Part shown: piece by piece, positions 1-7,419 of the stretch | How positions within the stretch are numbered: position 1 is the stretch's first letter | Layout of the letters: each line of letters starts with the position of its first letter | Position numbers and translations under genes: made by a program | The notes under the pieces: model-generated | Told to the model about the DNA's origin: nothing | Databases searched by the model: none | What the model saw: only the letters and a program-made list of their open reading frames with translations | DNA from: JAAXGI01 sp965206975 | Lineage (GTDB): Bacteria; Gemmatimonadota; Gemmatimonadetes; Longimicrobiales; Gaopeijiaceae | Assembly: GCA_965206975.1 (NCBI GenBank) | Contig: OZ242253.1 | Span: forward strand, 1,922,001-1,986,000 | Direction of reading: 5' to 3' | Length of the DNA: 64,000 bases

Positions 1-966
1 GCGCGCCATCCTGTTGGCCAGCGCCACCGCGACCAGCATCGTCGGCTTGCGTGCCAACATCCTGGCCAGCCAGGGGTCTGATGCCTCACCGCGTCGGATC
101 GCGTGGCGGATAACCGCCATCGCACCCGTGATCAAGAGTCGCCTGAGGTCGCGCTGACCCATCTTCGATATCCTGCCAAGCCTCGGCTTGCCGCCGGTCG
201 TGTGTTGCCGCGGCACAAGGCCGAGCCAAGCTGAGAAGTCGCGCCCACGCCGGAAGCTCTCCATCGGTGGCGCGAAGGCCTGGAGGGCCAGCGCGGTGAT
301 CGGTCCAATTCCCGGGATCGTCATTAGCCGCGCCGTCTCTTCGTCCTGCCGTGCGCCCGCCCGGAGCTTCTTGTCCAGTCCGTAGATCTTCTCATCGAGC
401 TCATCGATCTGCTCCAGCAGTAGCCTGCCCAGCTCGAGGACCGGCTCCGGCAGGGCAGAGTCCGCTTCCTCGAGCACCCCGGCCAGCCGCCTGAGGTGGG
501 CGGTGCCCTGCAGAGTCACGACACCGAACTCTGTCAGGTGACCCCGAAGCGCATTGATTGTCTGCGTGCGCTGGCGCACCAGAAGGTCGCGTGTGCGAAA
601 GAGCATCGCCTGCGCCTGCTGCGCTTCTGTCTTGACCGTCACGAAGTGCATGGTCGGACGCTGTGCCGCTTCGGAGATCGCCTCCGCGTCGGCCGCGTCA
701 TTCTTGTGCCTCTTCACGAACGGCTTCACGTAGATCGGCGCAATCAACCTCACCTCGTGGCCGAGCGTCATGATCTCCCGGCCCCAGTAGTGGGCGCTGG
801 CGCACGCCTCCATCGCCACCACACAACGAGGCTGCGAGGCAACGAAACCCAGCACTTTCCCCCGGCTCAGCTTCTTTCGGTACGCCACCGAACCGTCCGC
901 CCTCACCCCATGTACCCGAAAGCTCTGCTTTGCCAGATCGATCCCGATGATGCGAACCTCTCCCAT
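1..966 (-). CDS. IS110-family transposase, copy 1 (3' end outside window)
   Basis: The frame opens at an ATG at 964-966 and runs without a stop to the window edge, so the C-terminus is missing only because the window ends. The product matches copy 2 (1384-2406) almost residue for residue. It has the N-terminal RuvC-like DEDD domain (GIDLAKQSF, VAMEACASAHYWG, KNDAADAEAI) and the C-terminal Transposase_20 region with GIGPITALAL and GGKPRLGRISKMGQ. IS110 enzymes are RNA-guided recombinases that use a bridge RNA from the element's non-coding end (family knowledge). The gene is the first of three IS110 genes in head-to-tail order. Differences from copy 2 are scattered substitutions, so this is a slightly diverged paralogue rather than a fresh duplication. 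Confidence 0.9.
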   Translation of the reverse strand, partial: MGEVRIIGIDLAKQSFRVHGVRADGSVAYRKKLSRGKVLGFVASQPRCVVAMEACASAHYWGREIMTLGHEVRLIAPIYVKPFVKRHKNDAADAEAISEAAQRPTMHFVTVKTEAQQAQAMLFRTRDLLVRQRTQTINALRGHLTEFGVVTLQGTAHLRRLAGVLEEADSALPEPVLELGRLLLEQIDELDEKIYGLDKKLRAGARQDEETARLMTIPGIGPITALALQAFAPPMESFRRGRDFSAWLGLVPRQHTTGGKPRLGRISKMGQRDLRRLLITGAMAVIRHAIRRGEASDPWLARMLARKPTMLVAVALANRMAR

Positions 967-1194
967 TGGATGCCCCCTTCCTCAGATGGTTGGAAATACT
1001 CAGCGCCATCTTGGCACATTGCGTATGTGGACGCCCCCTTGGTTGGCAAGCCTGACTTCGAACCGAGGTTGGTGGCATTCAGGTCAGGTACTGTCGTATG
1101 TGCGTCTATGGACGCCCCCGATAACGCAAGCATTTCTTCGAACGGCTGGATGCATGTGGTCAGGTGCTGTCGTCTATCCGGCCTGTTGGTGCAG

Positions 1195-1345
1195 CCTGTG
1201 GTGTCCGAGGCTGCTGGCCCATATGGAGATACGCGGACCGGGTCCAAATCGGCCTCGCAGGCTTGAAAGCCTTCACACATACCCTGGTTTTCCCGATCCC
1301 GTCTCATTGACCGTTTGCCCCTACCCGTTCGTCGTCCTGCCCACA
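1195..1345 (-). ncRNA. Candidate IS110 bridge RNA, copy 1 left end
   Basis: About 415 bp separate the copy 1 start codon (966) from the copy 2 stop codon (1384), and no gene is visible there. Two blocks are conserved with the region upstream of copy 2: one next to the start codon (about 975-1022) and one at 1195-1345. The second block contains a hairpin at 1259-1272 (AGGCT/AGCCT). The equivalent hairpin in copy 2 is GGGCT/AGCCC, so one pair has changed from A-T to G-C. Conservation of a non-coding block upstream of the recombinase gene is where IS110-group bridge RNAs are encoded (family knowledge). RNA ends and guide loops cannot be set from sequence alone. The spacer between the blocks is about 130 bp longer than in copy 2. 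Confidence 0.4.
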
Positions 1346-1383
1346 TCTCCCGACAAGCTTCTCCACCCGTTTGCCGTCCGCTG

Positions 1384-2406
1384 TCAGGCGGCGGCGTGAG
1401 CCCGGTAGATCTCCTTCTGCGTCGTCAGCGCCCAAACGATGCGCGCCGTCCTGTTGGCCAGCGCCACCGCGACCAGCATCCTCGGCTTGCGCGCCAACAT
1501 CCTGGCCAGCCAGGGATCGGTCGTCTTGCCGTGTCGGACCGCGGAATTGACGACCGACATGGCGCCCGTGATCAAGAGTCGCCTGAGATCGCGCTGGCCC
1601 ATCTTCGATATCCTGCCCAGCCTTGGCTTGCCTCCGGTCGTGTGTTGCCGCGGCACCAGGCCGAGCCAAGCCGAGAAGTCGCGCCCGCGCCGGAAGCTCT
1701 CCATCGGTGGCGCGAAGGCCTCGAGGGCCAGCGCGGTGATCGGTCCGATTCCCGGGATCGTCATCAGCCGCGCCGTCTCTTCGTCCTGCCGTGCGCACGC
1801 CCGGAGCTTCCTGTCCAGTCCGTCGATCTTCTCATCGAGCTCATCGATCCGCTCGAGCAGTAGCCTGCCCAGCTCGAGGACCGGCTCCGGCAGGGGGGAG
1901 TCCGGATCCTCAAGCACCCCGGTCAGCCGCCTGAGCTGGGCGGTGCCCTGCGGAGCCACGACGCCGAACTCCGCCAGGTGACCCCGAAGCGCATTGATCG
2001 ACTGGGTCCGCTGACGCACCAGAAGGTCTCGCGTGCGAAAGAGCATCCCCCGCGCCTGCTGCTCTTCTGTCTTGACCGCCACGAAGTGCATGGTCGGACG
2101 CTGCGCCGCTTCCGAGATCGCCTCCGCGTCGGCCGCGTCATTCTTGTGCCTCTTGACGAACGGCTTCACGTAGATCGGCGGAACCAGCCTCACCTCGTGG
2201 CCGAGCGTCATGATCTCCCGGCCCCAGTAGTGCGCACTGCCACAGGCCTCCATCGCCACCACACAACGGGGCTGCGAGGCGAGAAAACTCAGCACCTTCC
2301 CCCGGCTCAGCCTCTTCCGGTACGCCACCGACCCGTCCGCTCTCGCCCCGTGTAGATGAAAGCTCTGCTTTGCCAGATCGATCCCGATGATGCTAACCTC
2401 TTCCAT
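1384..2406 (-). CDS. IS110-family transposase, copy 2 (complete)
   Basis: A complete 340-residue transposase. The DEDD catalytic set is visible as D10 (GIDLAKQ), E53 (VAMEACG), D90 and D93 (KNDAADAEA). The helix-rich middle (RTRDLLVRQRTQSINALRGH) is followed by the Transposase_20 domain: the helix-hairpin-helix-like PGIGPITALALEAF, then ESFRRGRDFSAWLGLVPRQ and GGKPRLGRISKMGQRDLRR, where the family's catalytic serine lies. Length and architecture are those of a functional IS110 enzyme. The stop codon is only about 40 bp from the homologous end of copy 1's left non-coding region, so copies 1 and 2 sit in direct tandem, right end against left end. No frameshift or internal stop is seen. Confidence 0.93.
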   Translation of the reverse strand: MEEVSIIGIDLAKQSFHLHGARADGSVAYRKRLSRGKVLSFLASQPRCVVAMEACGSAHYWGREIMTLGHEVRLVPPIYVKPFVKRHKNDAADAEAISEAAQRPTMHFVAVKTEEQQARGMLFRTRDLLVRQRTQSINALRGHLAEFGVVAPQGTAQLRRLTGVLEDPDSPLPEPVLELGRLLLERIDELDEKIDGLDRKLRACARQDEETARLMTIPGIGPITALALEAFAPPMESFRRGRDFSAWLGLVPRQHTTGGKPRLGRISKMGQRDLRRLLITGAMSVVNSAVRHGKTTDPWLARMLARKPRMLVAVALANRTARIVWALTTQKEIYRAHAAA

Positions 2407-2462
2407 TGGATGCCTCCTCCCTCAGATGGTCAGAAGTGCTCAGCGCCATCTTGGCACATTGC

Positions 2463-2495
2463 GATGCCGTCGGGAGGGGGCGTCCACTCCATCGG
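2463..2495. repeat. 33-bp direct repeat, copy a (flanks IS110 copy 3)
   Basis: This 33-bp segment recurs at 3930-3962 with a single mismatch. It contains the motif GGGGGCGTCCACTCCATCGG. The two repeats bracket a 1434-bp stretch (2496-3929) holding IS110 copy 3, about the length of one IS110 element. Confidence 0.85.
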
Positions 2496-2509
2496 CCTCT
2501 TGATGCGGC

Positions 2510-2680
2510 ACTTCTGGCCGCGGGCCCGTATGGTGTTCGTGAGATCGGATCCAAATCGATGCCACGGGCTCTGAGCCCCTCGCAATGCACTGGTTTTTCC
2601 GACCCCGTCTTGCCGACCGTTGGCCCCTACCTTTGTCCGCCGTCCTGCCTGCCCTCTCCAGTTGGGACCTTCCCAGCTCA
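2510..2680 (-). ncRNA. Candidate IS110 bridge RNA, copy 2 left end
   Basis: This non-coding stretch lies upstream of the copy 2 transposase start (2406), between it and the stop of copy 3 (2790). It aligns with 1195-1345 over about 120 bp. Shared blocks include GATCCAAATCG-like and CCCGTCTTGCCGACCGTT-like segments. The conserved hairpin at 2566-2578 (GGGCT, loop CTG, AGCCC) differs in sequence but not in pairing from the copy 1 hairpin. The minus strand is assigned because IS110 bridge RNAs are made from the left end in the direction of the recombinase gene. The call is inferred from family knowledge plus conservation. Confidence 0.4.
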
Positions 2681-2789
2681 CGCCCATACGGGTGATCGAG
2701 CCATCAAGCCCCGACGATCTCCTCTCTCTCCTCCCCTGAGTCTCGGGTCTAGCGGATGCTTCTTCGCTCCACTGACCTGACTCGCAACT

Positions 2790-3836
2790 CTATGCCGCGG
2801 CAGCAACGGCGCTCGTCACTCCCCGTGCCCTGTAGCTCTCCGCCTTCACCGTCACGGCCCAAATGATGCGCGCCATCCGGTTGGCCAGAGCCACCGCAGC
2901 CACCTTCCTCGGCTTCTCGTCCAGCATCCGGACAAGCCAGGGATCGGTGACCTCCCCCCGCCGAAGGGCACTCGAGATGACCGCCATCGCCCCCAAGTAC
3001 AGCAGCCTCCGGATGTCGCGCTGTCCCATCTTTGTGATCCGCCCCAGCCGCTGGCGGCCACCCGTCGAGGATTCGCGCGGCGTAAGCCCGACCCATGCCG
3101 CGAAGTCGCGTCCCGTTCGGAAGCTCTCCATCGGTGGCGCAAAGGCGTGGACCGCCATCGCCGTGAGCTCTCCCACCCCCGGGATCGTCATCAGGCGCCC
3201 CAGCGCCTCATCTTCCCTCACGATCCGACGGATCTCCCGGTCCAGCTCATCGACTTCCGCGTCCAGTTCGTGGATCCGCTCGATGAGGAGGCGTATGACA
3301 GGGGGCGCCAGTGCCGGGAAGAACTTCTCAGACCCGTGGAACGCCTCCTCCAGCTTTCGGACATTGTGCACCCCCAGCGGAGCGACGAGTCCGAACTCCG
3401 CGAGGTGACCCCGCAACGCATTGATCGTCTGGGTCCGCTGGTGCACCAGGAGCTCCCGGGCCCGGAACACCACCGAGCGCGCCTGCTCCGCCTCGGTCTT
3501 CACGGCCACGAACCGCATCGTCGGCCGCTGGGCCGCCTCGACGATCGCTCCCGCGTCGTTGGCGTCGTTCTTCTGCCTCTTCACATAGGGCTTCACATAC
3601 ACCGGGGGAATCAGGCGGACCTCGTGGCCGAGCTCCTGGATCTGCCGCCCCCAATGGTGGGCGCTGGCACACACCTCCATCACGACCCGGCAGGCGGGTT
3701 GCCCAGCGAGGAACTCGAGCAGCTTCGAGCGCGTGAGCTACTTGCGTAGCACAGGCTCACCGTCCGCCGTAGCCCCGTGCAGCTGGAAGTACCTCTTCGA
3801 GATGTCGATGCCGATGACGCTGACCACCTTGCCCAT
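2790..3836 (-). pseudogene. IS110-family transposase, copy 3, interrupted by an amber codon
   Basis: The frame starts at an ATG at 3834-3836 (MGKVVSVIGIDISKRYFQLHG) and continues to the stop at 2790. An in-frame TAG at 3738-3740 (codon 33) falls where copies 1 and 2 read RK-K/R-LSR. Downstream the frame is intact for 300 codons: VMEVCASAHHWGRQ, KNDANDAGAI, MTIPGVGELTAMAVHAF, GGRQRLGRITKMGQRDIRR. The protein is clearly related to copies 1 and 2 but much more divergent than they are from each other, so it is a different IS110 lineage. A downstream start (ATG at 3681-3683) would lack the first catalytic aspartate, so the element is probably inactive unless the amber codon is suppressed. Confidence 0.85.
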
Positions 3837-3910
3837 GGATCCCCCCTCTCGTTGCCCGAACGCACCCCTTGTGCGTTCTCCTCACCCGGCGCACACTGGC
3901 GCCCGGGGTA

Positions 3911-3962
3911 GGGGGGCGTCCACTCCATCGATGCCGTCCGGAGGGGGCGTCCACTCCATCGG
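3911..3962. repeat. Tandem GGGGGCGTCCACTCCATCG repeats; 33-bp direct repeat copy b at 3930-3962
   Basis: The block GGGGGCGTCCACTCCATCG occurs at 3912-3930 and again at 3943-3961, with a 31-bp period. Its core TGGACGCCCCC (either strand) occurs five times between 1 and 4000: 1028-1038, 1109-1119, 2476-2486, 3912-3922 and 3943-3953. All are in the non-coding ends of the IS110 copies. The repeat may be an IS110 target or part of the element ends. Confidence 0.8.
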
Positions 3963-4016
3963 AATCAGTGATCGACATGTCGGAATCACTGATCGATATC
4001 GTCGGAATAGGGAATC
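3959..4016. repeat. 21-22 bp tandem repeat (2.7 units) with internal palindrome
   Basis: Three units begin TCGGAAT, at 3959, 3980 and 4002. The first two are near-identical (TCGGAATCA, G or C, TGATCGA...), and the third degenerates after 10 bases. The unit junction holds the palindrome CGACATGTCG flanked by CAGTGAT and ATCACTG, so 3965-3990 can form a hairpin. It lies directly beyond the 33-bp IS110 flanking repeat. Function is unknown. Confidence 0.75.
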
Positions 4017-4108
4017 TGGAGCGGAGGACCGCGCGGCTCTGGGCCGAAGCTGACAATCCGACACCCGTGGCCAAACCAACGACTGGCCGTCAACGCGACC
4101 CAGGGGAG

Positions 4109-4182
4109 GAGCCGGATGCCTTAACGGGCACGTCCGGATCTGTGCGGGGGGCGCCGGGCAACCGGCGTCCCTACCGCGATCA
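4109..4182 (+). ncRNA. Group II intron 3' end: domains V and VI (remnant)
   Basis: The segment starts GAGCCGGATGCC and forms a domain V-like hairpin. CCGGA (4112-4116) pairs with TCCGG (4133-4137), a two-base CG bulge sits at 4131-4132, and TGCC pairs with GGCA beneath a short loop. The leading AGC is the catalytic triad position. Four bases on, a domain VI-like hairpin follows: GCGG/CCGC, a TA bulge on the 3' side carrying a candidate branch-point adenosine, GGG/CCC, then CGCCGG closed by a GCAA tetraloop with CCGGCG. The spacing and the two-base bulge fit group II introns. No reverse-transcriptase frame is found upstream, where the IS110 array begins, so this is a 3' remnant. Confidence 0.6.
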
Positions 4183-4309
4183 CTCCTTCTATGGGGCTGG
4201 CTGTCAAGACGCACCTTTCCCACACGTTGACTGGCGCCAGTCCAAGAAACCGGTTTCAATTCCAACCCAGTTGTGTTCCATCAATCTTCCTTCCACTGCT
4301 AGCGCAGCC

Positions 4310-5782
4310 TCAGTACGGAAGGAAGTAAAGAACCGGGCCCAGGAAGGGGATCAACAAAAGCATCATCGTGATCCCGTAGCCGAACATCTCACGTGCGCGC
4401 AGCCCAGTGATGGCCAGTAGCGGGATGGCCCAGAACGGGTTGAGTAGATTCGTGTGCGCATCCCCGACGGCATAGGCCGCAATCGTCTGGCCATGCGGGA
4501 TCCCCAGCTCTGTGCCGGCGGTCATCATGGGTCCTCCGATGATCGCCCACTCGCCACCTGCGGAGGGGACGAAGACGTTCAGCGCCCCACCCGTGATCCA
4601 TGCAACCACCGGGAATGTCTCCTCTGTGGCGATGGAGAGTAGCGATTCGGTCATGGTGTCAACCAGTCCCGTCCCGGTCATAATGCCGATGATCCCAGCA
4701 TAGAACGGGAACAGAAGAACGATCCCCGCGCTTCCGCGGACAGCCTCATAAAACTCCCTGCGGTAGTTGGACGGACTCACATAGAGGATGAGGCCGACCA
4801 TGAGGAACCCGAAGTTGAAGACGTTGAGGTCGAGTGCCCCCAGACCCTGGGTGAGGAACGCCCTCAGGGTCAGGACCACGCCGGTCAATGCGAGAATCCC
4901 ACCGAGGAGCTTGCTGTTGTCGATCTTGTCAGCCAGGCTCGGTTTCTCAGATGGAGTTAGGGTGTCCGAGTCGCCACTATCGGAGTCGGTCACCTTCGTC
5001 GAGCTTGCGCCTGGGTCGTCCTCGCCGAGATCGACGTATCGCTCGATCCCGCGGCAGTTCTCATTGGGTGGACAGAGAAGGAACAGCATGACCGACGCGT
5101 AGATGATCGCCAGCACGGTCAAGGTCAGCGGGAAGGGGTGGAAGACCCACTCCGTCGAGGGGATCACTCTGTCGACAATCCCCTGCAACATGAAGATGTT
5201 TCCATCGGTGGCCTGTAGAAGGCCCGCGGAACTCGATAGACCCCATCCCCAGGTCAAACTCATCCCCATGTATCCTGCCACGGCGAGCAGGGGATAATGA
5301 GCAGCCATCCCGCTCCTCGCGCTTTCTCTTCCCATCTCCCGGGCTAGGATGGCGCCGAAAACCAGACCGAGACCCCACGAGATCCACCCAGTGAGCATCG
5401 ACCCGACACCCACCAACACCACCGCCTGTCGCCCGCTCTTTGGGAGTCGAACGAGGCGAAGGATCATCCCCTTCACGCGCGGGTGATAGGCGACCACCGT
5501 CGCGGTCACGAGGATGATTACCATCTGCATTGCGAACTGGAGCAGGTTCCAGAAACCCCCGTACCAAGACAGCGCGATCTCTGTCACCGCAGAACCTTCC
5601 CAGATCAGCGCGGCGATGGCAGCGACGTATGTGAGGATGATTGCGAAGAGGAACGGGTTCGGCATCCATCGCTCCACTCTGTCTGCGATCGCTTCGCCGA
5701 ACTTCTGTACAGCTGTCAGATTCGGTTCCCGAGGGGTTTGCGAGGGCGTCGTACCTATCTCTGCGGCCGGTCCTGTTGTCAT
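4310..5782 (-). CDS. atoE: AtoE-type short-chain fatty acid transporter
   Basis: A 490-residue polytopic membrane protein with about 12 hydrophobic segments. Characteristic stretches include NPFLFAIILTYVAAI near the N-terminus, YGGFWNLLQFAMQMVIILVT, a glycine/tryptophan-rich WISWGLGLVFGAILARE, and FVPSAGGEWAIIGG near the C-terminus. The family (AtoE, TIGR00366-type) imports short-chain fatty acids such as acetoacetate or butyrate. A cytoplasmic Asp/Ser-rich linker (about 245-285) lies between the halves. The start is supported by AAGGAG eight bases upstream. No atoDAB genes are adjacent, so the substrate is inferred from family only. The nearest neighbours are lipoprotein and amidohydrolase genes. 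Confidence 0.85.
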   Translation of the reverse strand: MTTGPAAEIGTTPSQTPREPNLTAVQKFGEAIADRVERWMPNPFLFAIILTYVAAIAALIWEGSAVTEIALSWYGGFWNLLQFAMQMVIILVTATVVAYHPRVKGMILRLVRLPKSGRQAVVLVGVGSMLTGWISWGLGLVFGAILAREMGRESARSGMAAHYPLLAVAGYMGMSLTWGWGLSSSAGLLQATDGNIFMLQGIVDRVIPSTEWVFHPFPLTLTVLAIIYASVMLFLLCPPNENCRGIERYVDLGEDDPGASSTKVTDSDSGDSDTLTPSEKPSLADKIDNSKLLGGILALTGVVLTLRAFLTQGLGALDLNVFNFGFLMVGLILYVSPSNYRREFYEAVRGSAGIVLLFPFYAGIIGIMTGTGLVDTMTESLLSIATEETFPVVAWITGGALNVFVPSAGGEWAIIGGPMMTAGTELGIPHGQTIAAYAVGDAHTNLLNPFWAIPLLAITGLRAREMFGYGITMMLLLIPFLGPVLYFLPY

Positions 5783-5903
5783 CGCTAGCTCCTTCGCGGG
5801 GTTGCGTCACACATCGCACTTGTCATTATCGATCAGGCGGCCGTGCGTCCTGTCCACGCCAACGAGACTCCACCCCTTCGCCACCATACGCGACGGGACC
5901 CGC

Positions 5904-6995
5904 TTAGTCCCCACCGAAGCCACGCTGGGTCAAGCGACTCCGATCGGCACCCGGCCTTGGTACGAATTTCTGCACCCTGTAGTTGGCGTAATCCGCAACG
6001 TAGAGATTGCCGTCCTGGTCCGAGTCGAAGTGGTGAGGGTTGTTGAATGCGCCCGGAAAGGTCCCTGCCGCACCCCAGTAAGTAAGGCGCAGGCCGTCCG
6101 AGTTGAACTGTACCAACCGGTTGAGCGTTGGGTCACTCATCCAAACAGTTTGATCCTGAGCGACCACTATGTGAGACGGCTGGGCCATACCGTCCCACAT
6201 GTCGAGGAACTCCCCATTCTCATCGAAAACCTGAATGCGACCATTGCGGCGATCGGCGACATACACGCGGCGATCCGCGTCAACCTTTACCGAGTGGACG
6301 AGATTGAACTGGCCCGGCCCGGTCCCGCTACTCCCCCAATGCAACAAATACTCGCCATCCTCGTTGAACTTCATGACACGCGTGTTCACGTAGCCGTCGC
6401 TGACAAAGAACGTACCATCCGGTAGGAAGGCCATATCTGTCGGTCGCGCGAAATGGTCCTGGTCGTCCGCGTACACCTCCCTCTCCCCCAACGTCATCAC
6501 CAGTTCCGATCCATCGTTGGTGAACTTGAAGATCTGGCTGGCCCAGTCGTCCACAATCCAGATGTGCCCCTCGGGATCGTAAGGGTTCATGAGGACCTTG
6601 TGGGGTCTCACGAACAGGTCATCCCACTGCGTCCAAGACTCGATCAATTCACCGTCACCGTTCAAGACGAGAACGAAGTGGCTGGGTATGTGGTTAGAGT
6701 TGGATTGCGGTCCCGGACCCCGAGGAGGGCGAGGGTCAGGCAAATCGCCTCCCTGCAGTACAAAGATCCTGTCAGGGGTTTCGGGGTAAACCGCAGTTAT
6801 CAGGCCGAAAGTCAACCCTTGTTCGTGCCAGGGCAGTGGCTTGAGCCAATCCTCTACGACGTTGTACGGCCCGGTGATATCCTGATCCCCCTTGACCTGT
6901 CCTTGTGGCTCAGTTTCTTGTCCCTCTGGGACCGTACACCCGGTCAGCACGATCAGGATCATCACCGGCACGATGCACCAGTTTCCCCGTTTCAT
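5904..6995 (-). CDS. NHL-repeat lipoprotein, peptidylglycine lyase-like propeller
   Basis: The 363-residue product starts MKRGNWC and has a short hydrophobic signal ending in the lipobox LTGC, so it should be an outer-membrane or periplasmic lipoprotein. The body is a run of NHL-type repeats with the usual F...G.Y pattern: GDGELIESWTQWDDLFVRPH, PTDMAFLPDGTFFVSDGY, VHSVKVDADRRVYVADRRN, HHFDSDQDGNLYVADYANYR. The repeats predict a six-bladed beta-propeller like that of peptidyl-alpha-hydroxyglycine alpha-amidating lyases. A CTAGGAGG Shine-Dalgarno precedes the ATG. The protein resembles 10724-11920, so the window carries two such lipoproteins about 3.7 kb apart. The ligand is unknown. Enzymatic activity cannot be claimed. 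Confidence 0.8.
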   Translation of the reverse strand: MKRGNWCIVPVMILIVLTGCTVPEGQETEPQGQVKGDQDITGPYNVVEDWLKPLPWHEQGLTFGLITAVYPETPDRIFVLQGGDLPDPRPPRGPGPQSNSNHIPSHFVLVLNGDGELIESWTQWDDLFVRPHKVLMNPYDPEGHIWIVDDWASQIFKFTNDGSELVMTLGEREVYADDQDHFARPTDMAFLPDGTFFVSDGYVNTRVMKFNEDGEYLLHWGSSGTGPGQFNLVHSVKVDADRRVYVADRRNGRIQVFDENGEFLDMWDGMAQPSHIVVAQDQTVWMSDPTLNRLVQFNSDGLRLTYWGAAGTFPGAFNNPHHFDSDQDGNLYVADYANYRVQKFVPRPGADRSRLTQRGFGGD

Positions 6996-7419
6996 AGCAG
7001 CCTCCTAGCCTCTCGTCTGAGTCAGCCGACGCCCCACTCCCGCCCTCGGCGATCTCCTGCTCGCCGTAGCGGCCCCCCAGCTGTACTCCGGGCGGGCGAT
7101 GGGGTCGGTCATGGGTGGGCCCTATCTGATCTCGATCAGAACCCAAATCTGAGGGTCCTGGTGTACGTGGCGCCTGATGCGTCGTAATATGTCAGTTCGC
7201 TCATGACTTGGGCGCGATGAAGTCGTCCAGGGTGGAATGGCTGGTGGTCGTCAGGCCGATTGTCGGACTAGCGCTCCTGATGTCCGCTGACGACCCTCAG
7301 CCAAGATGCGATCCCGGTTGGCGATTGGCAACAGCGTACGCTCGCCAAACGCCGACAGAGATCGCCCCCGTAAGTGGCGGTCTGTGTTGCACTCACCGTT
7401 ATCCCGTAGGAGGGACACC
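6996..7419. other. Divergent intergenic region
   Basis: The 424 bp between the divergent lipoprotein and amidohydrolase genes contain no convincing coding frame. I see only the two ribosome-binding sites (CTAGGAGG near 7005 on the minus strand, GGAGG at 7409-7413 on the plus strand). Promoters for both genes must lie here, but I could not pick confident boxes. Confidence 0.5.

Noticed and set aside
3911..4016. Possible CRISPR-like array
   Set aside because: Repeats are adjacent or of unequal period with no unique spacers of constant length, and no cas gene is nearby.
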